DNA of 64,000 nucleotides from JAJRZX01 sp964472295 (GTDB lineage: Bacteria > Desulfobacterota > GWC2-55-46 > JADFVP01). The stretch lies in NCBI GenBank assembly GCA_964472295.1, contig CAYYJQ010000001.1, positions 1 to 64,000 on the forward strand, given 5' to 3'. The notes under the pieces were generated by a model, which saw only the letters and a list, made by a program, of their open reading frames with translations, did no database searches and was not told the origin of the DNA. Below, piece after piece: positions 6,178 to 16,191 of the stretch. Positions within the stretch are counted from its first letter, which is position 1. Every line of letters begins with the position of its first letter. A program made the translations under genes and the position numbers.

Positions 6178-9022
6178 CTCTCGTTCCAAGGGCCTTCGTG
6201 CACCGTGCGCATATGGTGGGCGCCGATGGCTCTTCTCCCACTGTGGGGCTGTAGCGCCAGCAACGCTCGCATTTATTGCCATCTGCCCTCTTTACCTGAA
6301 CAGATAGGCCGGGCAAGAGCGTTGACTCGAAGAGCGAGGCCGCTTCTCCTGCCAATGCTTCCGGTTTTTCGCCGGTCCCAAGCACCTTGAGGTGCGATAC
6401 CACGAGGACCTCTTCAAGGGCCTTTTCCCGCCCTTCAAGGATGTCCTCCATGCCTGGGGCCGGTGTGATAATGACCATGGCGTCAAGGGGGTGGCCGATA
6501 ATCCTGTCTTTTCGCGCCCCTTCGAGGGCCTTTGAGACCTCGGCCTTTATCTTGAGGAGTTCGTCCCATCTATGGGCAAGGCCGCTGTCAACCCATTCAG
6601 GCGGCGGGGCGGGCAGGTCCGAAAGGTGTACGCTCTCCTCGCGCTTGCCGGGCATGTGGCCCCAGGCCTCCTCGGTGGTAAAGACGAGTATGGGGGCCGC
6701 GAGGCGGACAAGATAATCGAGGACAAGGTAAATGGTTGTCTGCGCGGCGCGGCGTTCTCTTGAGCCGGAGCGCGCCGTGTAGAGCCTGTCTTTTATGGCG
6801 TCAAGGTAAAAGGCGCTCAAGTCCACGGCGCAGAAGTTATGGAGCGAGTGGTATACCCTGTGGAACTCGAACCTCTCGTAGGCCTCCCGGATTGTGCCTG
6901 TCAGACCGGCGAGCCTCCCGAGGGTGAGCTGGTCGAGCTCCGTGAGTTCGCTATAAGGCAGGGCGTCTTCTTGGGGCTCAAAGTCGTAGAGGTTACCCAG
7001 TATGTAGCGGAAGGTATTTCTTATGCGCCTGTAGGCCTCGGAGAGGCGTTTAAGGATTTCCTCGGAAATCCTTATATCGTCGCGGTAGTCCTCGGCGGCT
7101 ACCCAGAGGCGCAGGACCTCTGCCCCGTATCTCTTTATGATGCTCTCCGGGGCGATGACATTACCCGTAGTCTTGCTCATCTTCTTGCCCTTGCCGTCCA
7201 CGACAAAGCCGTGCGTAAGGGCCGCCCTGTAAGGTGGCACGCCGCGCGTGCCCATAGACGTAAGGAGGGCGGAGTGGAACCAGCCCCTGTGCTGGTCGCT
7301 CCCCTCGAGGTACAGGCCCGCCGGGAAGTCGAGGTTAGGCCTCTTTTCGAGCACCGCGGCAAAACTTACGCCCGAGTCAAACCAGACATCAAGTATGTCC
7401 TCTTCTTTTGCAAGGTCTTCGGACCCGCACTCCGGGCACTTTAGCCCGGCCCCACCGGGAAGGTCTTTTAGTCCCCTCTCGAACCATATATCCGCGCCCT
7501 CACTCTCGAAGGCCCGGGCAAGGCCCTCTATGAGGGGGGGATGCAGGAAACTCGTCTCGCAGGAAAGGCACCTGAGCGCCGGGATGGGCACACCCCATGT
7601 CCTCTGACGCGAGAGGCACCAGTCGGGCCTTGCCTCTATCATCTTGTAGATGCGCTCCATGCCCCAGGCGGGTACCCACTGGATTTCTTCCTTTATGGCC
7701 TTGAGGGCCTTTTCGCGGAGCCCGCCCGCCTCCATGGAGACGAACCACTGGGCAGTGGCGCGAAAGATAATGGGACGCTTGCACCGCCAGCAGTGGGGGT
7801 ATGAGTGGCTGATGTCCTCGCGGCCAAGGAGCGCGCCTTTTTCCATGAGGAGTTCTATTATGGCCTCATTGGCCTTGAAGACGAACTGGCCCGTGAACTC
7901 CGGGACCTCGGCGGTGAACTTCCCGGCGTCGTCCACCGGGGCAAAGACCTCGAGGCCGTGCTTGAGCCCCAGTTCATAGTCGTCCTGGCCGTGGCCCGGG
8001 GCAGTGTGTACACAGCCCGTTCCGGCCTCGAGTGTTACGTGCTCTCCGGGCAGGATGGGCGAGTCCCTATCGATAAAGGGGTGCCTTGCCTTGAGGCCCT
8101 CTATCTCAGGGTAGCGGAATTTTTTTATAATCTTGAGTTCATCTTTTTCCACGCCCAGGACCTTTGCCACACCCTCGAGAAGCCCCTCGGCGAACATGTA
8201 GGAGGTTCCCTGAAAGGACGCGAGCACATAATCGAGGTCAGGGTGCATGGCGATGGCGAGGTTGGCCGGAAGTGTCCACGGCGTTGTTGTCCAGATGATT
8301 ATCGCTACCTTCTCATCGTCTATCTTTACGTCAAGTTTTTCTTCAAGTTCAGCCTTATCGAGAGGAAATGCCACGTACACGGACGGCGATTTCTTGTCCG
8401 CGTACTCCACCTCTGCCTCGGCAAGTGCCGTCCTGCACGAGGCGCACCAGTGCACGGGTTTCTTGCCCTTGTACACGAGGCCCTTCTCATGGAACCTTCC
8501 AAGTTCGCGCATGATGGCGGCCTGGTAGGAGTAGTTCATGGTAAGGTAGGGCTCGTCCCAGAGGCCGAATACACCGAGCCTCTTGAACTCGGCCTTCTGA
8601 ATCTCCACGAATTCCCCGGCATAGGCCCTGCACCTCTTCCGTATCTCGAGCTTCGAGGCCAGGGCATCCCTGCCCTTCTCTTTTTTCAGTTGTCTTTCCA
8701 CCTGAAGTTCTATGGGCAGGCCATGACAGTCCCAGCCCGGCACATAGTCCGTTGCATGGCCGGACATGAAGAATGATTTTACGATAATATCCTTCAAAAT
8801 CTTGTTAAGGGCATGGCCCATGTGTATGTGGCCGTTTGCGTATGGCGGGCCGTCGTGTAGTATGAATTTTTTTCTCCCCTTGCCTGCCGCCATTATCTTC
8901 CCGTACAGGTCTGCCTCTTCCCATCTGGCGAGCATCCTGGGCTCTGACTCGCTGAGGCGGGCCTTCATCTGAAACTCAGTCCTCGGGAGGTTGAGCGTTG
9001 CCTTGTAGTCTCTTTTTTCCAT
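6170..9022 (-). CDS. ileS: Isoleucyl-tRNA synthetase
   Basis: Charges tRNA-Ile. The class I signature appears as GPPYANGHIHMGHAL (HMGH near residues 67-70) and KMSKT at about 614-618. The editing domain carries the WTTTPWTLPANLA motif, and the C-terminal zinc site CERCWRY...CARC is intact, so it is the bacterial type with a zinc finger. I start at the ATG at 9022 (950 residues) because GGTGAGG lies ~12 bases upstream; a TTG at 9043 would add seven residues. The lspA start overlaps the stop by eight bases. Confidence 0.97.
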   Translation of the reverse strand: MEKRDYKATLNLPRTEFQMKARLSESEPRMLARWEEADLYGKIMAAGKGRKKFILHDGPPYANGHIHMGHALNKILKDIIVKSFFMSGHATDYVPGWDCHGLPIELQVERQLKKEKGRDALASKLEIRKRCRAYAGEFVEIQKAEFKRLGVFGLWDEPYLTMNYSYQAAIMRELGRFHEKGLVYKGKKPVHWCASCRTALAEAEVEYADKKSPSVYVAFPLDKAELEEKLDVKIDDEKVAIIIWTTTPWTLPANLAIAMHPDLDYVLASFQGTSYMFAEGLLEGVAKVLGVEKDELKIIKKFRYPEIEGLKARHPFIDRDSPILPGEHVTLEAGTGCVHTAPGHGQDDYELGLKHGLEVFAPVDDAGKFTAEVPEFTGQFVFKANEAIIELLMEKGALLGREDISHSYPHCWRCKRPIIFRATAQWFVSMEAGGLREKALKAIKEEIQWVPAWGMERIYKMIEARPDWCLSRQRTWGVPIPALRCLSCETSFLHPPLIEGLARAFESEGADIWFERGLKDLPGGAGLKCPECGSEDLAKEEDILDVWFDSGVSFAAVLEKRPNLDFPAGLYLEGSDQHRGWFHSALLTSMGTRGVPPYRAALTHGFVVDGKGKKMSKTTGNVIAPESIIKRYGAEVLRLWVAAEDYRDDIRISEEILKRLSEAYRRIRNTFRYILGNLYDFEPQEDALPYSELTELDQLTLGRLAGLTGTIREAYERFEFHRVYHSLHNFCAVDLSAFYLDAIKDRLYTARSGSRERRAAQTTIYLVLDYLVRLAAPILVFTTEEAWGHMPGKREESVHLSDLPAPPPEWVDSGLAHRWDELLKIKAEVSKALEGARKDRIIGHPLDAMVIITPAPGMEDILEGREKALEEVLVVSHLKVLGTGEKPEALAGEAASLFESTLLPGLSVQVKRADGNKCERCWRYSPTVGEEPSAPTICARCTKALGTRGE

Positions 9023-9286
9023 CTTTTTAATATGCCTCACCAATCTTTTTTCACGGCCTTCCCCATTCTTACCGCCGCGCCGTGGTCTTCAGTCTGTATT
9101 AATAACACATGGCCAGTGGAATTAAAATATTTTTCCCCCTCCTTGGCGGCCAAGAAGACCTTGCCGGGCCTCTTTTGCCATGCCCTCGGGCCTGCCCCCT
9201 GCCCCCTGCGCTTGTTTACAGGGACCGAGCCTTCGTGGTATATTTACAAGTTGGGCATTACTTTATTCTTGCGATAGAAGGCGGGT

Positions 9287-11284
9287 ATGGAAGAACGCTT
9301 TGTAATAAAAACGGAGTTCACGCCTTGCGGCGACCAGCCCCGGGCCATAGAGAAACTCAAGGCCGGGCTTCTACGCGGCGAACCCGCACAGGTCCTCCTT
9401 GGCGTCACGGGCTCGGGCAAGACCTTTACCGTGGCAAAGGTCATTGAAGAAGTCCAGAGGCCGTCCCTCATCATCGCGCCCAACAAGACACTGGCGGCGC
9501 AACTATACGCCGAGTTCCGCGACCTCTTCCCCGGAAACGCCGTCGAGTACTTTGTATCGTACTATGATTATTACCAGCCAGAGGCATACATACCCGCCTC
9601 AGACACCTACATAGAGAAAGACGCCTCCATAAACGACGAGATAGACAAACTCCGCCACAGCGCCACGCACTCGCTCCTCACAAGGCGCGACGTAATCATC
9701 GTGGCCTCGGTCTCCTGCATATACGGCATAGGCTCGCCCTCGGATTATGGGACCATAAGCCTCTACGTTGAGAAGGGCATGGACGCCTCGCGCGACGCGG
9801 TGCTCGAACGCCTCGTTGCCATGCAGTACAAGAGGAATGACCATGACTTTCACCGCGGCACATTCCGCGTGCGCGGCGACGTGGTGGACATCTTCCCTGC
9901 ATACGAGGCGGCCTCGGCCCTGAGGCTCGAGTTCTTCGGCGACACCATAGAGGATATTCTGGAGATAGACCCCCTCCGTGGCCGCGTGCAGAGAAAGACG
10001 CCGCGGGCCCTCGTGCACCCGGCCTCGCACTTTGTCACCACAGGCGCGAACCTCAAGCGCGCCATGGAGAGCATCCGCATGGAACTCGGCGAGAGGCTCC
10101 GCGAGTTAAAGAACGAGGGCAAGAACCTCGAGGCCCAGCGCCTTGAGCAGAGAACGCTATACGACCTTGAACTCTTTGACGAAATGGGATACTGCCCCGG
10201 AATAGAGAACTACTCGCGCCATATCACGGGACGCCTCCCCGGAGAGCCGCCCTATACGCTCCTTGATTACTTTCCCGATGATTACCTCCTCTTCGCAGAC
10301 GAGTCCCATATCACTGTCCCCCAGATAGGGGCCATGTACAAGGGCGACCGTTCAAGAAAACAGAACCTCGTGGACTTTGGGTTCCGCCTCCCATCGGCCC
10401 TTGACAACAGGCCGCTCCGCTTCGAGGAGTTCGAGCAGAGGGTGCGTCAGGCCGTCTATGTCTCGGCAACCCCGGCGGATTACGAAAAAAAGGCCGCTGG
10501 AGAAAAAAACATCGTCGAGCAGATAATCAGGCCAACAGGCCTCCTTGACCCTGCCCTGGATGTGCGCCCGGCCACGCACCAGGTGGATGACCTCCTCGGC
10601 GAGATACGCAAGAGGGTGAAGCGCGGCGAGCGCGTCCTCGTGACCACCCTTACAAAGAGGAGCGCCGAGGACCTTACGCAGTACTACATGGACCTCGGCG
10701 TGCGCGTTAAGTACCTTCACTCGGACATAGATACCCTTGAGAGGGTGGAGATAATACGCGACCTCAGGCAGGGGGACTTCGACGTGCTCGTTGGCATAAA
10801 CCTCCTCCGTGAGGGACTTGACCTGCCGGAGGTATCCCTCGTGGCCATACTCGACGCCGACAAGGAAGGGTTTCTCCGCTCCGAGCGCTCTCTAATACAG
10901 ACCTTTGGCCGGGCCGCGCGCAACGTAAACGGCACGGTCATACTCTATGCCGATACCATCACGGGCTCCATGCGCCGCGCCATGGACGAGACCACCCGGA
11001 GGCGGCGCATACAGGAAGAATATAACGGCAAGGAGGGCATAACGCCTGTTACCATAAAGAGTAGTATAAAGGACATACTCTCCACCATCTACGAGGCAGA
11101 CTACTACACCGTGCCAGTAGCCGCCGAGGAGGAAGAGGATTATGTGCCCGCCGATGAGATACCGCGACTCGTGAAGTCACTTAAAAAGGAGATGGAGAGG
11201 GCGGCAAGAAAACTGGACTTCGAGAAGGCGGCGGGACTCAGGGATAGAATCCGCGAACTCGAGGACAGACTCCTCGGTGTCTGA
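9287..11284 (+). CDS. uvrB: UvrABC excinuclease subunit B
   Basis: DNA-damage-verifying helicase of nucleotide excision repair that works with UvrA and UvrC. The 665-residue protein has Walker A GVTGSGKT (39-46), the beta-hairpin region YYDYYQPEAYIP, the helicase motif VSATPADYE, GINLLREGLDLPEV, QTFGRAARN and a C-terminal UVR domain (LDFEKAAGLRDRIRELE) that binds UvrC. Length is typical and the start ATG is clear. It is divergent from ileS. I did not find a convincing LexA-type box in the 243-base spacer, but the operator of this lineage is unknown. Confidence 0.98.
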   Translation: MEERFVIKTEFTPCGDQPRAIEKLKAGLLRGEPAQVLLGVTGSGKTFTVAKVIEEVQRPSLIIAPNKTLAAQLYAEFRDLFPGNAVEYFVSYYDYYQPEAYIPASDTYIEKDASINDEIDKLRHSATHSLLTRRDVIIVASVSCIYGIGSPSDYGTISLYVEKGMDASRDAVLERLVAMQYKRNDHDFHRGTFRVRGDVVDIFPAYEAASALRLEFFGDTIEDILEIDPLRGRVQRKTPRALVHPASHFVTTGANLKRAMESIRMELGERLRELKNEGKNLEAQRLEQRTLYDLELFDEMGYCPGIENYSRHITGRLPGEPPYTLLDYFPDDYLLFADESHITVPQIGAMYKGDRSRKQNLVDFGFRLPSALDNRPLRFEEFEQRVRQAVYVSATPADYEKKAAGEKNIVEQIIRPTGLLDPALDVRPATHQVDDLLGEIRKRVKRGERVLVTTLTKRSAEDLTQYYMDLGVRVKYLHSDIDTLERVEIIRDLRQGDFDVLVGINLLREGLDLPEVSLVAILDADKEGFLRSERSLIQTFGRAARNVNGTVILYADTITGSMRRAMDETTRRRRIQEEYNGKEGITPVTIKSSIKDILSTIYEADYYTVPVAAEEEEDYVPADEIPRLVKSLKKEMERAARKLDFEKAAGLRDRIRELEDRLLGV

Positions 11285-11356
11285 GAGGGAAAAAAAGAAG
11301 AAGAGGGGGAGTGTTGGCGGGCATGGCCCGCCAAAAAAAAAGATAAAAAAATCCCG

Positions 11357-11495
11357 CTTTCTTTTAGAAAAAAGAAAGTCTTTTAGTTGGGCGGCGATAC
11401 ACCTTCGGATTTTCAGAACACAAGGCAGTATAGGCGCAATTTACCAAAACAACTATCTCAAAGAAAACCAATAGGAAGGACGTAAAACAAGGGAC
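11357..11495 (-). repeat. Dispersed hairpin repeat, copy 1 (minus orientation)
   Basis: CTTTCTTTT (11357-11365) and AAAAGAAAG (11370-11378) form a hairpin with loop AGAA. Two copies of the flank word CAAAGAAAACC follow near 11459 and 11493. It lies between the convergent uvrB and response regulator genes. Confidence 0.7.
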
Positions 11496-11547
11496 AAAGA
11501 AAACCTGTATGGGGCAGCCGCCCTACCGCTTTGGCCGCGCCCCGCGC

Positions 11548-12288
11548 CTACTCCAGACCGAACTTTTCGGCCTGCTCCTTCACAAAATCCACTATCAAGT
11601 CCTGGTCTTCCTCGTCTATCTCCGAGAACATGACGCCACATCCACAGAAAGGGGCCTTACCGTCACGTTCCGTGGTGGACCACCTTACAAGGCCGTGCAT
11701 CTTCATCACCTTCTCACTATCTGGCAGAGAAAAGACGAGTTTCAGCACCGTGCCAACAAGGAGTTCCTCCTTTGTATGGAGGAATATGCCGTTATCGCTT
11801 ATATTGAGGATAAAACCAGAGAGAGACCTCTCACCCACCTTGAAATCAATGGGTATGGATACAGGCACGCGGGACCTCTTCTGGCCGGCGGAGGCAAGGT
11901 CGCGGTAGAGGACGTTGTTGACCATGAAGATGATATGCTCGGGCGTGTAGGCCTTTGATATGAGCCGGGTCACCCCCATGTCACGGAGTTTCCCCATTAC
12001 CTCCAGTGGGTCGTAGACACCCGTTACCACGAGGACCGGGAACTTTTCTTTATAGCCGTTTTCGGCTATCCACTCAAGGACCTCGAAGCCGTCCATATCA
12101 GGCATGTGAAGGTCAAGTACAAGGAGGTCTATGCCGCCCCTGTCGCCAACTATGTTGTCTATGAGTTCCTTACCGTTCCTGGCGGCAACGACCTCATGCC
12201 CCCCGTCAGTCAGTATCTCGCTGAGCCTCATCCTGAAAAAGAGAGAATCATCGGCGAGAAAGACCCGTTTCTTACGCGCGGCTACCAT
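11548..12288 (-). CDS. Response regulator with REC and PilZ domains
   Basis: A 246-residue two-domain protein. The N-terminal receiver has the acidic pair DD (13-14), phospho-acceptor Asp59 in LLVLDLHMPDMDG, and T/K switch residues in VVTGVYD and LISKAYTP. After residue ~130 a PilZ domain follows with KRSRVPVSIPIDF and NISDNGIFLHT, matching the arginine and (D/N)xSxxG elements that bind cyclic di-GMP. I start at the ATG at 12288, which has GGGAG ~10 bases upstream. It would link a phosphorelay to c-di-GMP sensing; no cognate kinase is adjacent. Confidence 0.88.
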   Translation of the reverse strand: MVAARKKRVFLADDSLFFRMRLSEILTDGGHEVVAARNGKELIDNIVGDRGGIDLLVLDLHMPDMDGFEVLEWIAENGYKEKFPVLVVTGVYDPLEVMGKLRDMGVTRLISKAYTPEHIIFMVNNVLYRDLASAGQKRSRVPVSIPIDFKVGERSLSGFILNISDNGIFLHTKEELLVGTVLKLVFSLPDSEKVMKMHGLVRWSTTERDGKAPFCGCGVMFSEIDEEDQDLIVDFVKEQAEKFGLE

Positions 12289-12540
12289 ATGGCATCTCCC
12301 TTCTGGAAGGCAAATTGTAATGTTTTTATGTACGAGTGGGTGGCCGGTCCATGAAGACACATAAACAATCCGTGTATCTCTTCAAAACCATTATATAAAT
12401 TCTACGACAGAGCCAGGCGTTTTTCAAGATGTTTTTCCCTTGATGCCCGTTTAATGCCGGATTAAGAGATGCCTCCGGTCTATTACATCCCTCGAGCACG
12501 GCGCGGAAGACTCGATCAGAGGGGAGGGAGGGAGAAAAAA

Positions 12541-14706
12541 CTATTTTTCAGGCAATTTCCATGTGGCGTGTTTGCAGGCAGGGTACTTGGAACAACCGTA
12601 AAAGACACGCCCCTTCTTTGTCCTTCGCTCAACAAGAACCCCCTCGCAACCCTCCTCCGGGCACTTGACTCCCGTGGAGTAGGGCATGGTCTTCTTGCAC
12701 TCGGGATAACGCGAGCAGGCGAGGAAACGGCCAAACCTGCCGCTCTTTATGACCATGGGGCTGGAACACTCCGGGCACTTCTCGTCTGTCTCGTCAGTCC
12801 TCTCGGCAACCCTTACGGCGCCAGTCTCGTCCGTCATAAAATCCCCGGTGTTCTTGCACTCAGGATACCCGGTGCAGGCGAGAAACTTTCCGCGCCTGCC
12901 CCACTTTATGACCATGGGTTTGCCGCACTTATCGCATATAATATCCGTAGGCGTGACATCGGCCTTGACGCTCTTCATCTCCACCCTGGCCGTCTCAAGC
13001 CGCTTGCTGAAGGGGGTGTAAAACTCCTCCATGAGGTCCCGCCACTGGAGTTTTCCATCTTCTATCATGTCGAGTTCTTCTTCCATGTGTGCCGTAAACT
13101 CGGCGTCCAGTATCTCGGGAAAACTCTCCACAAGGAGGCTGTTCACAAGGACGCCAAGTTCCGTGGGCCAGAGCCTCCGGGCCTCTTTTTCCACGTAACC
13201 CCTGTCCTGAATGGTGCTCAGGATGGTGGCGTATGTCGAAGGGCGGCCTATGCCCTTTTCCTCGAGTTCCTTTACAAGCGTTGCCTCTGTAAACCTCGGC
13301 GGAGGCTGTGTAAAGTGTTGAGAGGGGGTAATCTCCAGAAGGTCCGTCTTCTCGCCCTTCTGAAGGGGTGGCAGAAGCCCGGACTTCTCTCCTTCCCTGC
13401 CCTTGCCACCATCCTTCTCAACGTTATCGAGGCCCACCTCGTATACGCGCGTAAAGCCCGGAAACTTCATCACAGAACCAGAGGCCGTGAGCGTGTATGC
13501 CCCACCTTCCACCTCCACCCTTGTCTGGTCCATTATGGCCGGGGCCATCTGGCAGGCCACGAACCTCTTCCATATGAGGCCGTAGAGCTTCCACTGGTCG
13601 GGCGTAAGCATACCCTTAACACTCTCGGGCGTGTACTCCATTGACGTTGGCCTTATGGCCTCGTGGGCGTCCTGCGTCTTGGACTTGCCCTTTTTCTTCC
13701 TGTAGACAACGGGCTTTGAAGGAAGGTACCCGCCCCCGTACGTCTTCTCAATATAGCCCCGCACCGCCTCCACGGCGCTCGGGGCGAGACGCGTCGAATC
13801 TGTCCTTATGTAGGTTACAAGGCCCACGGGACCGGCAGAGCCGAGTTCCACGCCCTCGTAGAGTTGCTGGGCAATCATCATGGTCTTCTTGGCGGAAAAG
13901 CCGAATTTACGCGAGGCGTCCTGCTGGAGTTTGCTCGTGGTAAATGGGGGGAGCGGGTTTCTCTTTACCTCTTTTTTATCGACCTTTCCTATGATGAAGG
14001 AAAGGGTCTTAAGGTCCTCCACCACCTCAGCGGCCTCGTCCCCGGTGGACGGCAGTATCTTCTTTCCGTCTTTTTTCGCGAGCCTCGCACTGAACTTCTC
14101 TCCCCTTGAGGACTCAAAGAGCGCGTCTACATACCAGTACTCAACGGATTTAAAGGCCTTTATCTCGGCCTCGCGGTCGCAGACGAGCCTTACGGCCACG
14201 GACTGCACCCTTCCGGCGCTGAGGCCCCTTCTGACCTTGCTCCAGAGCACAGGGCTTACCTGGTACCCAACGAGGCGGTCCAGTATGCGCCTTGCCTGCT
14301 GGGCCTCGTACTTCTTGGTGTCAAGGTCCGTAGGCCGCGCTATTGCGGCCTTTATTGCGTCCTTTGTTATCTCGTTAAAGAGGACTCGCCTCGTCTTCTT
14401 CCTCTCCCTGTCAATCTCCTCGGCAATGTGCCAGGCAATGGCCTCGCCCTCCCTGTCGGGGTCAGGGGCAAGGTATATGACATCGGCCTTCTTTGCCGCG
14501 TCCTTGAGCTCACGAATGGTCTTCTGCTTTGCCTTTATGCGCACATATGTTGGCTCGAAGCCGTGCTCAATGTCCACGCCGAGTTTGCTCTTTGGCAGAT
14601 CCTTTATATGCCCCACAGAGGCAAGGACCTCGTAGCCTCTGCCAAGGTACTTGTTAATGGTGCGGGCCTTTGCAGGCGACTCGACGATTACCAGTGATTT
14701 TCCCAT
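12541..14706 (-). CDS. topA: DNA topoisomerase I
   Basis: Type IA topoisomerase that relaxes negative supercoils. The 721-residue protein has the TOPRIM start SLVIVESPAKARTINKYLG, the DPDREGEAIAWH motif, and catalytic Tyr299 in GLVTYIRTDSTR. Three C-terminal four-cysteine zinc ribbons begin at CDKCGKPM, CPECSSPM and CPEEGCEG. Length is slightly short of E. coli but usual for this type. It lies 161 bases downstream of dprA on the same strand, the common dprA-topA order. Confidence 0.98.
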   Translation of the reverse strand: MGKSLVIVESPAKARTINKYLGRGYEVLASVGHIKDLPKSKLGVDIEHGFEPTYVRIKAKQKTIRELKDAAKKADVIYLAPDPDREGEAIAWHIAEEIDRERKKTRRVLFNEITKDAIKAAIARPTDLDTKKYEAQQARRILDRLVGYQVSPVLWSKVRRGLSAGRVQSVAVRLVCDREAEIKAFKSVEYWYVDALFESSRGEKFSARLAKKDGKKILPSTGDEAAEVVEDLKTLSFIIGKVDKKEVKRNPLPPFTTSKLQQDASRKFGFSAKKTMMIAQQLYEGVELGSAGPVGLVTYIRTDSTRLAPSAVEAVRGYIEKTYGGGYLPSKPVVYRKKKGKSKTQDAHEAIRPTSMEYTPESVKGMLTPDQWKLYGLIWKRFVACQMAPAIMDQTRVEVEGGAYTLTASGSVMKFPGFTRVYEVGLDNVEKDGGKGREGEKSGLLPPLQKGEKTDLLEITPSQHFTQPPPRFTEATLVKELEEKGIGRPSTYATILSTIQDRGYVEKEARRLWPTELGVLVNSLLVESFPEILDAEFTAHMEEELDMIEDGKLQWRDLMEEFYTPFSKRLETARVEMKSVKADVTPTDIICDKCGKPMVIKWGRRGKFLACTGYPECKNTGDFMTDETGAVRVAERTDETDEKCPECSSPMVIKSGRFGRFLACSRYPECKKTMPYSTGVKCPEEGCEGVLVERRTKKGRVFYGCSKYPACKHATWKLPEK

Positions 14707-14867
14707 TATCTATTTCCGTTCCCGAGAGGTTTTTACGTAAGGGTTAGTAAAGGTCCCTTTTACAATCTGGTGTTCGTAATTTCAACCATTTTCTGAATTT
14801 TATTTCACCACTCCCCCCGGGCCACGCCTTACGAGGGCGGTCCCCTGAGACATCACCCCGCTGATGG

Positions 14868-15971
14868 TTAGAACTTTCTCACAAAAACCTTGCCCGGTCT
14901 CTGCGCCACGAGGCCTTTGAGTTCCATCTCCAGGAGAAGTCCGCCGAGGTCCTTTATGGGTATGCCCGTTGCCGCGGCCACGGCGTCTATCGAGAGGGGC
15001 CCGCCCTCAAGGGCCTTGAAGACAAGGGCCTCCTCGGCGCCCGATGGCCCTGGACCCTCCTCTTCTTCCCCGCCATCGATGGTGGGCCTCAGTCCCCATG
15101 ACGAGAGTATGTCGCCGGCCTCCTCCACAAGGACAGCGCCCTGCTTGATAAGGCTATTGGGACCGCGGCTCTTGTACGAACTCGCCGGTCCCGGCACGGC
15201 GAATACGTCGCGGTTATGCTCAAGGGCAAGCCTTGAGGTCATCATGGCCCCGCTCCGAAGCGGGGCCTCCACCACGAGGACCCCACGGGAGAGGCCGCTT
15301 ATTATCCTGTTCCTCCGGGGAAAGTTATAGGGCAGCGGGCCGGTGCCCATGGGCAGTTCCGAGAGGAGGAGCCCCTTCCCGGCAATCTCATCGTAGACGC
15401 GGCGCGCCTCCGGGGGGTAGCAGCGGTCAACTCCCGTGCCGAGCACGGCCACCGTGGCCCCGCCGGCCCCAAGGGCCCCTTTGTGGGCCGCCATGTCGCA
15501 GCCCCTTGCCATGCCGCTTACGATAAGCGCCCCGAGAGAGGCCATATCAGCGCCGATACGCTCGGCCATCCTCAGGCCGTAATGTGTGGGCCGCCTTGTT
15601 CCAACTATGGCGAGGGCCTCGCTATACCCGGCAAGAGAAAGCCCTCCCTTTGCGTAAAGGAATAAGGGCGGGTCTGGTATCTCCTTCAGGCACGCCGGAT
15701 AATCAGGGTCTGTAATGGTGATAAGTCTTACCCCGGCCTCATCCATGAGAGCGAGCTCACGGTCCACCCACTCCCAGTCATTAAAGCCCTCAAGGCGCGC
15801 GGTAAGGCTTGGGGGCAGGTCAAGTGAGAGGTCCTGTGCCCTTGCGCTGAAGAGGGCACTGGCGCCGCAGGCAATGGCCCCGTCTCTCAGGGCCGCTCTC
15901 GCGCCCCTTGCTCCCTTCACGCCTTTGGCGCCCTCGGGGCCTGTCCTTCCCTGAATCTTCAGTCTTGACAA
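14868..15971 (-). CDS. dprA: DNA processing protein DprA (Smf)
   Basis: Binds incoming single-stranded DNA and loads RecA during natural transformation. The 367-residue protein has the extended Rossmann fold with AIVGTRRPTHYGL, SGMARGCDMAAHKGAL and PYNFPRRNRIISGLS, and a small winged-helix C terminus that differs between species. The first ~35 residues are rich in Gly, Ala and Arg and vary in this family. It precedes topA. The cell may be transformable, but no other competence gene is in the window. Confidence 0.95.
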   Translation of the reverse strand: MSRLKIQGRTGPEGAKGVKGARGARAALRDGAIACGASALFSARAQDLSLDLPPSLTARLEGFNDWEWVDRELALMDEAGVRLITITDPDYPACLKEIPDPPLFLYAKGGLSLAGYSEALAIVGTRRPTHYGLRMAERIGADMASLGALIVSGMARGCDMAAHKGALGAGGATVAVLGTGVDRCYPPEARRVYDEIAGKGLLLSELPMGTGPLPYNFPRRNRIISGLSRGVLVVEAPLRSGAMMTSRLALEHNRDVFAVPGPASSYKSRGPNSLIKQGAVLVEEAGDILSSWGLRPTIDGGEEEEGPGPSGAEEALVFKALEGGPLSIDAVAAATGIPIKDLGGLLLEMELKGLVAQRPGKVFVRKF

Positions 15972-16010
15972 GGCGAGCCAGTATCTTATGGTGTGCCTCC
16001 CTTAAGAGAT

Positions 16011-16047
16011 AAAAAAAACCGCGGCCAGTCTCATGGAAGATACGCGG
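16011..16047 (-). terminator. Probable intrinsic terminator after the LysM gene
   Basis: On the minus strand CCGCG (16043-16047 complement) and CGCGG (16019-16023 complement) form a stem with a 19-base loop, followed by an eight-T run (16011-16018). It lies between the LysM gene stop and dprA. The stem is short, so confidence is moderate. Confidence 0.5.
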
Positions 16048-16191
16048 CCCCGGACAATTACGCCCTATGGTCGAAGATATGTCAAGAAATCTCTATTTCA
16101 GTCAGACTCTCCTTAAACTTATCTTGCCGGCCCGCGAGACCGCCGCGACTCGGCAGAAGAAAAGCGCCAGGTCTCTGTCAAATGCCTCACT

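Noticed and set aside
6178..6282. Longer lspA start inside ileS
   Set aside because: The extra 35 residues have no hydrophobic pattern and repeat ileS DNA; the GTG overlapping the ileS stop fits.
11316..11340. Hairpin GGCGGGC/GCCCGCC as a uvrB terminator
   Set aside because: It is followed by A-runs, not T-runs, on the plus strand; on the minus strand the T-run precedes the stem.
12390..12395. TATAAT as promoter of the PilZ response regulator
   Set aside because: No acceptable -35 at 16-18 bases, so only a chance match can be claimed.
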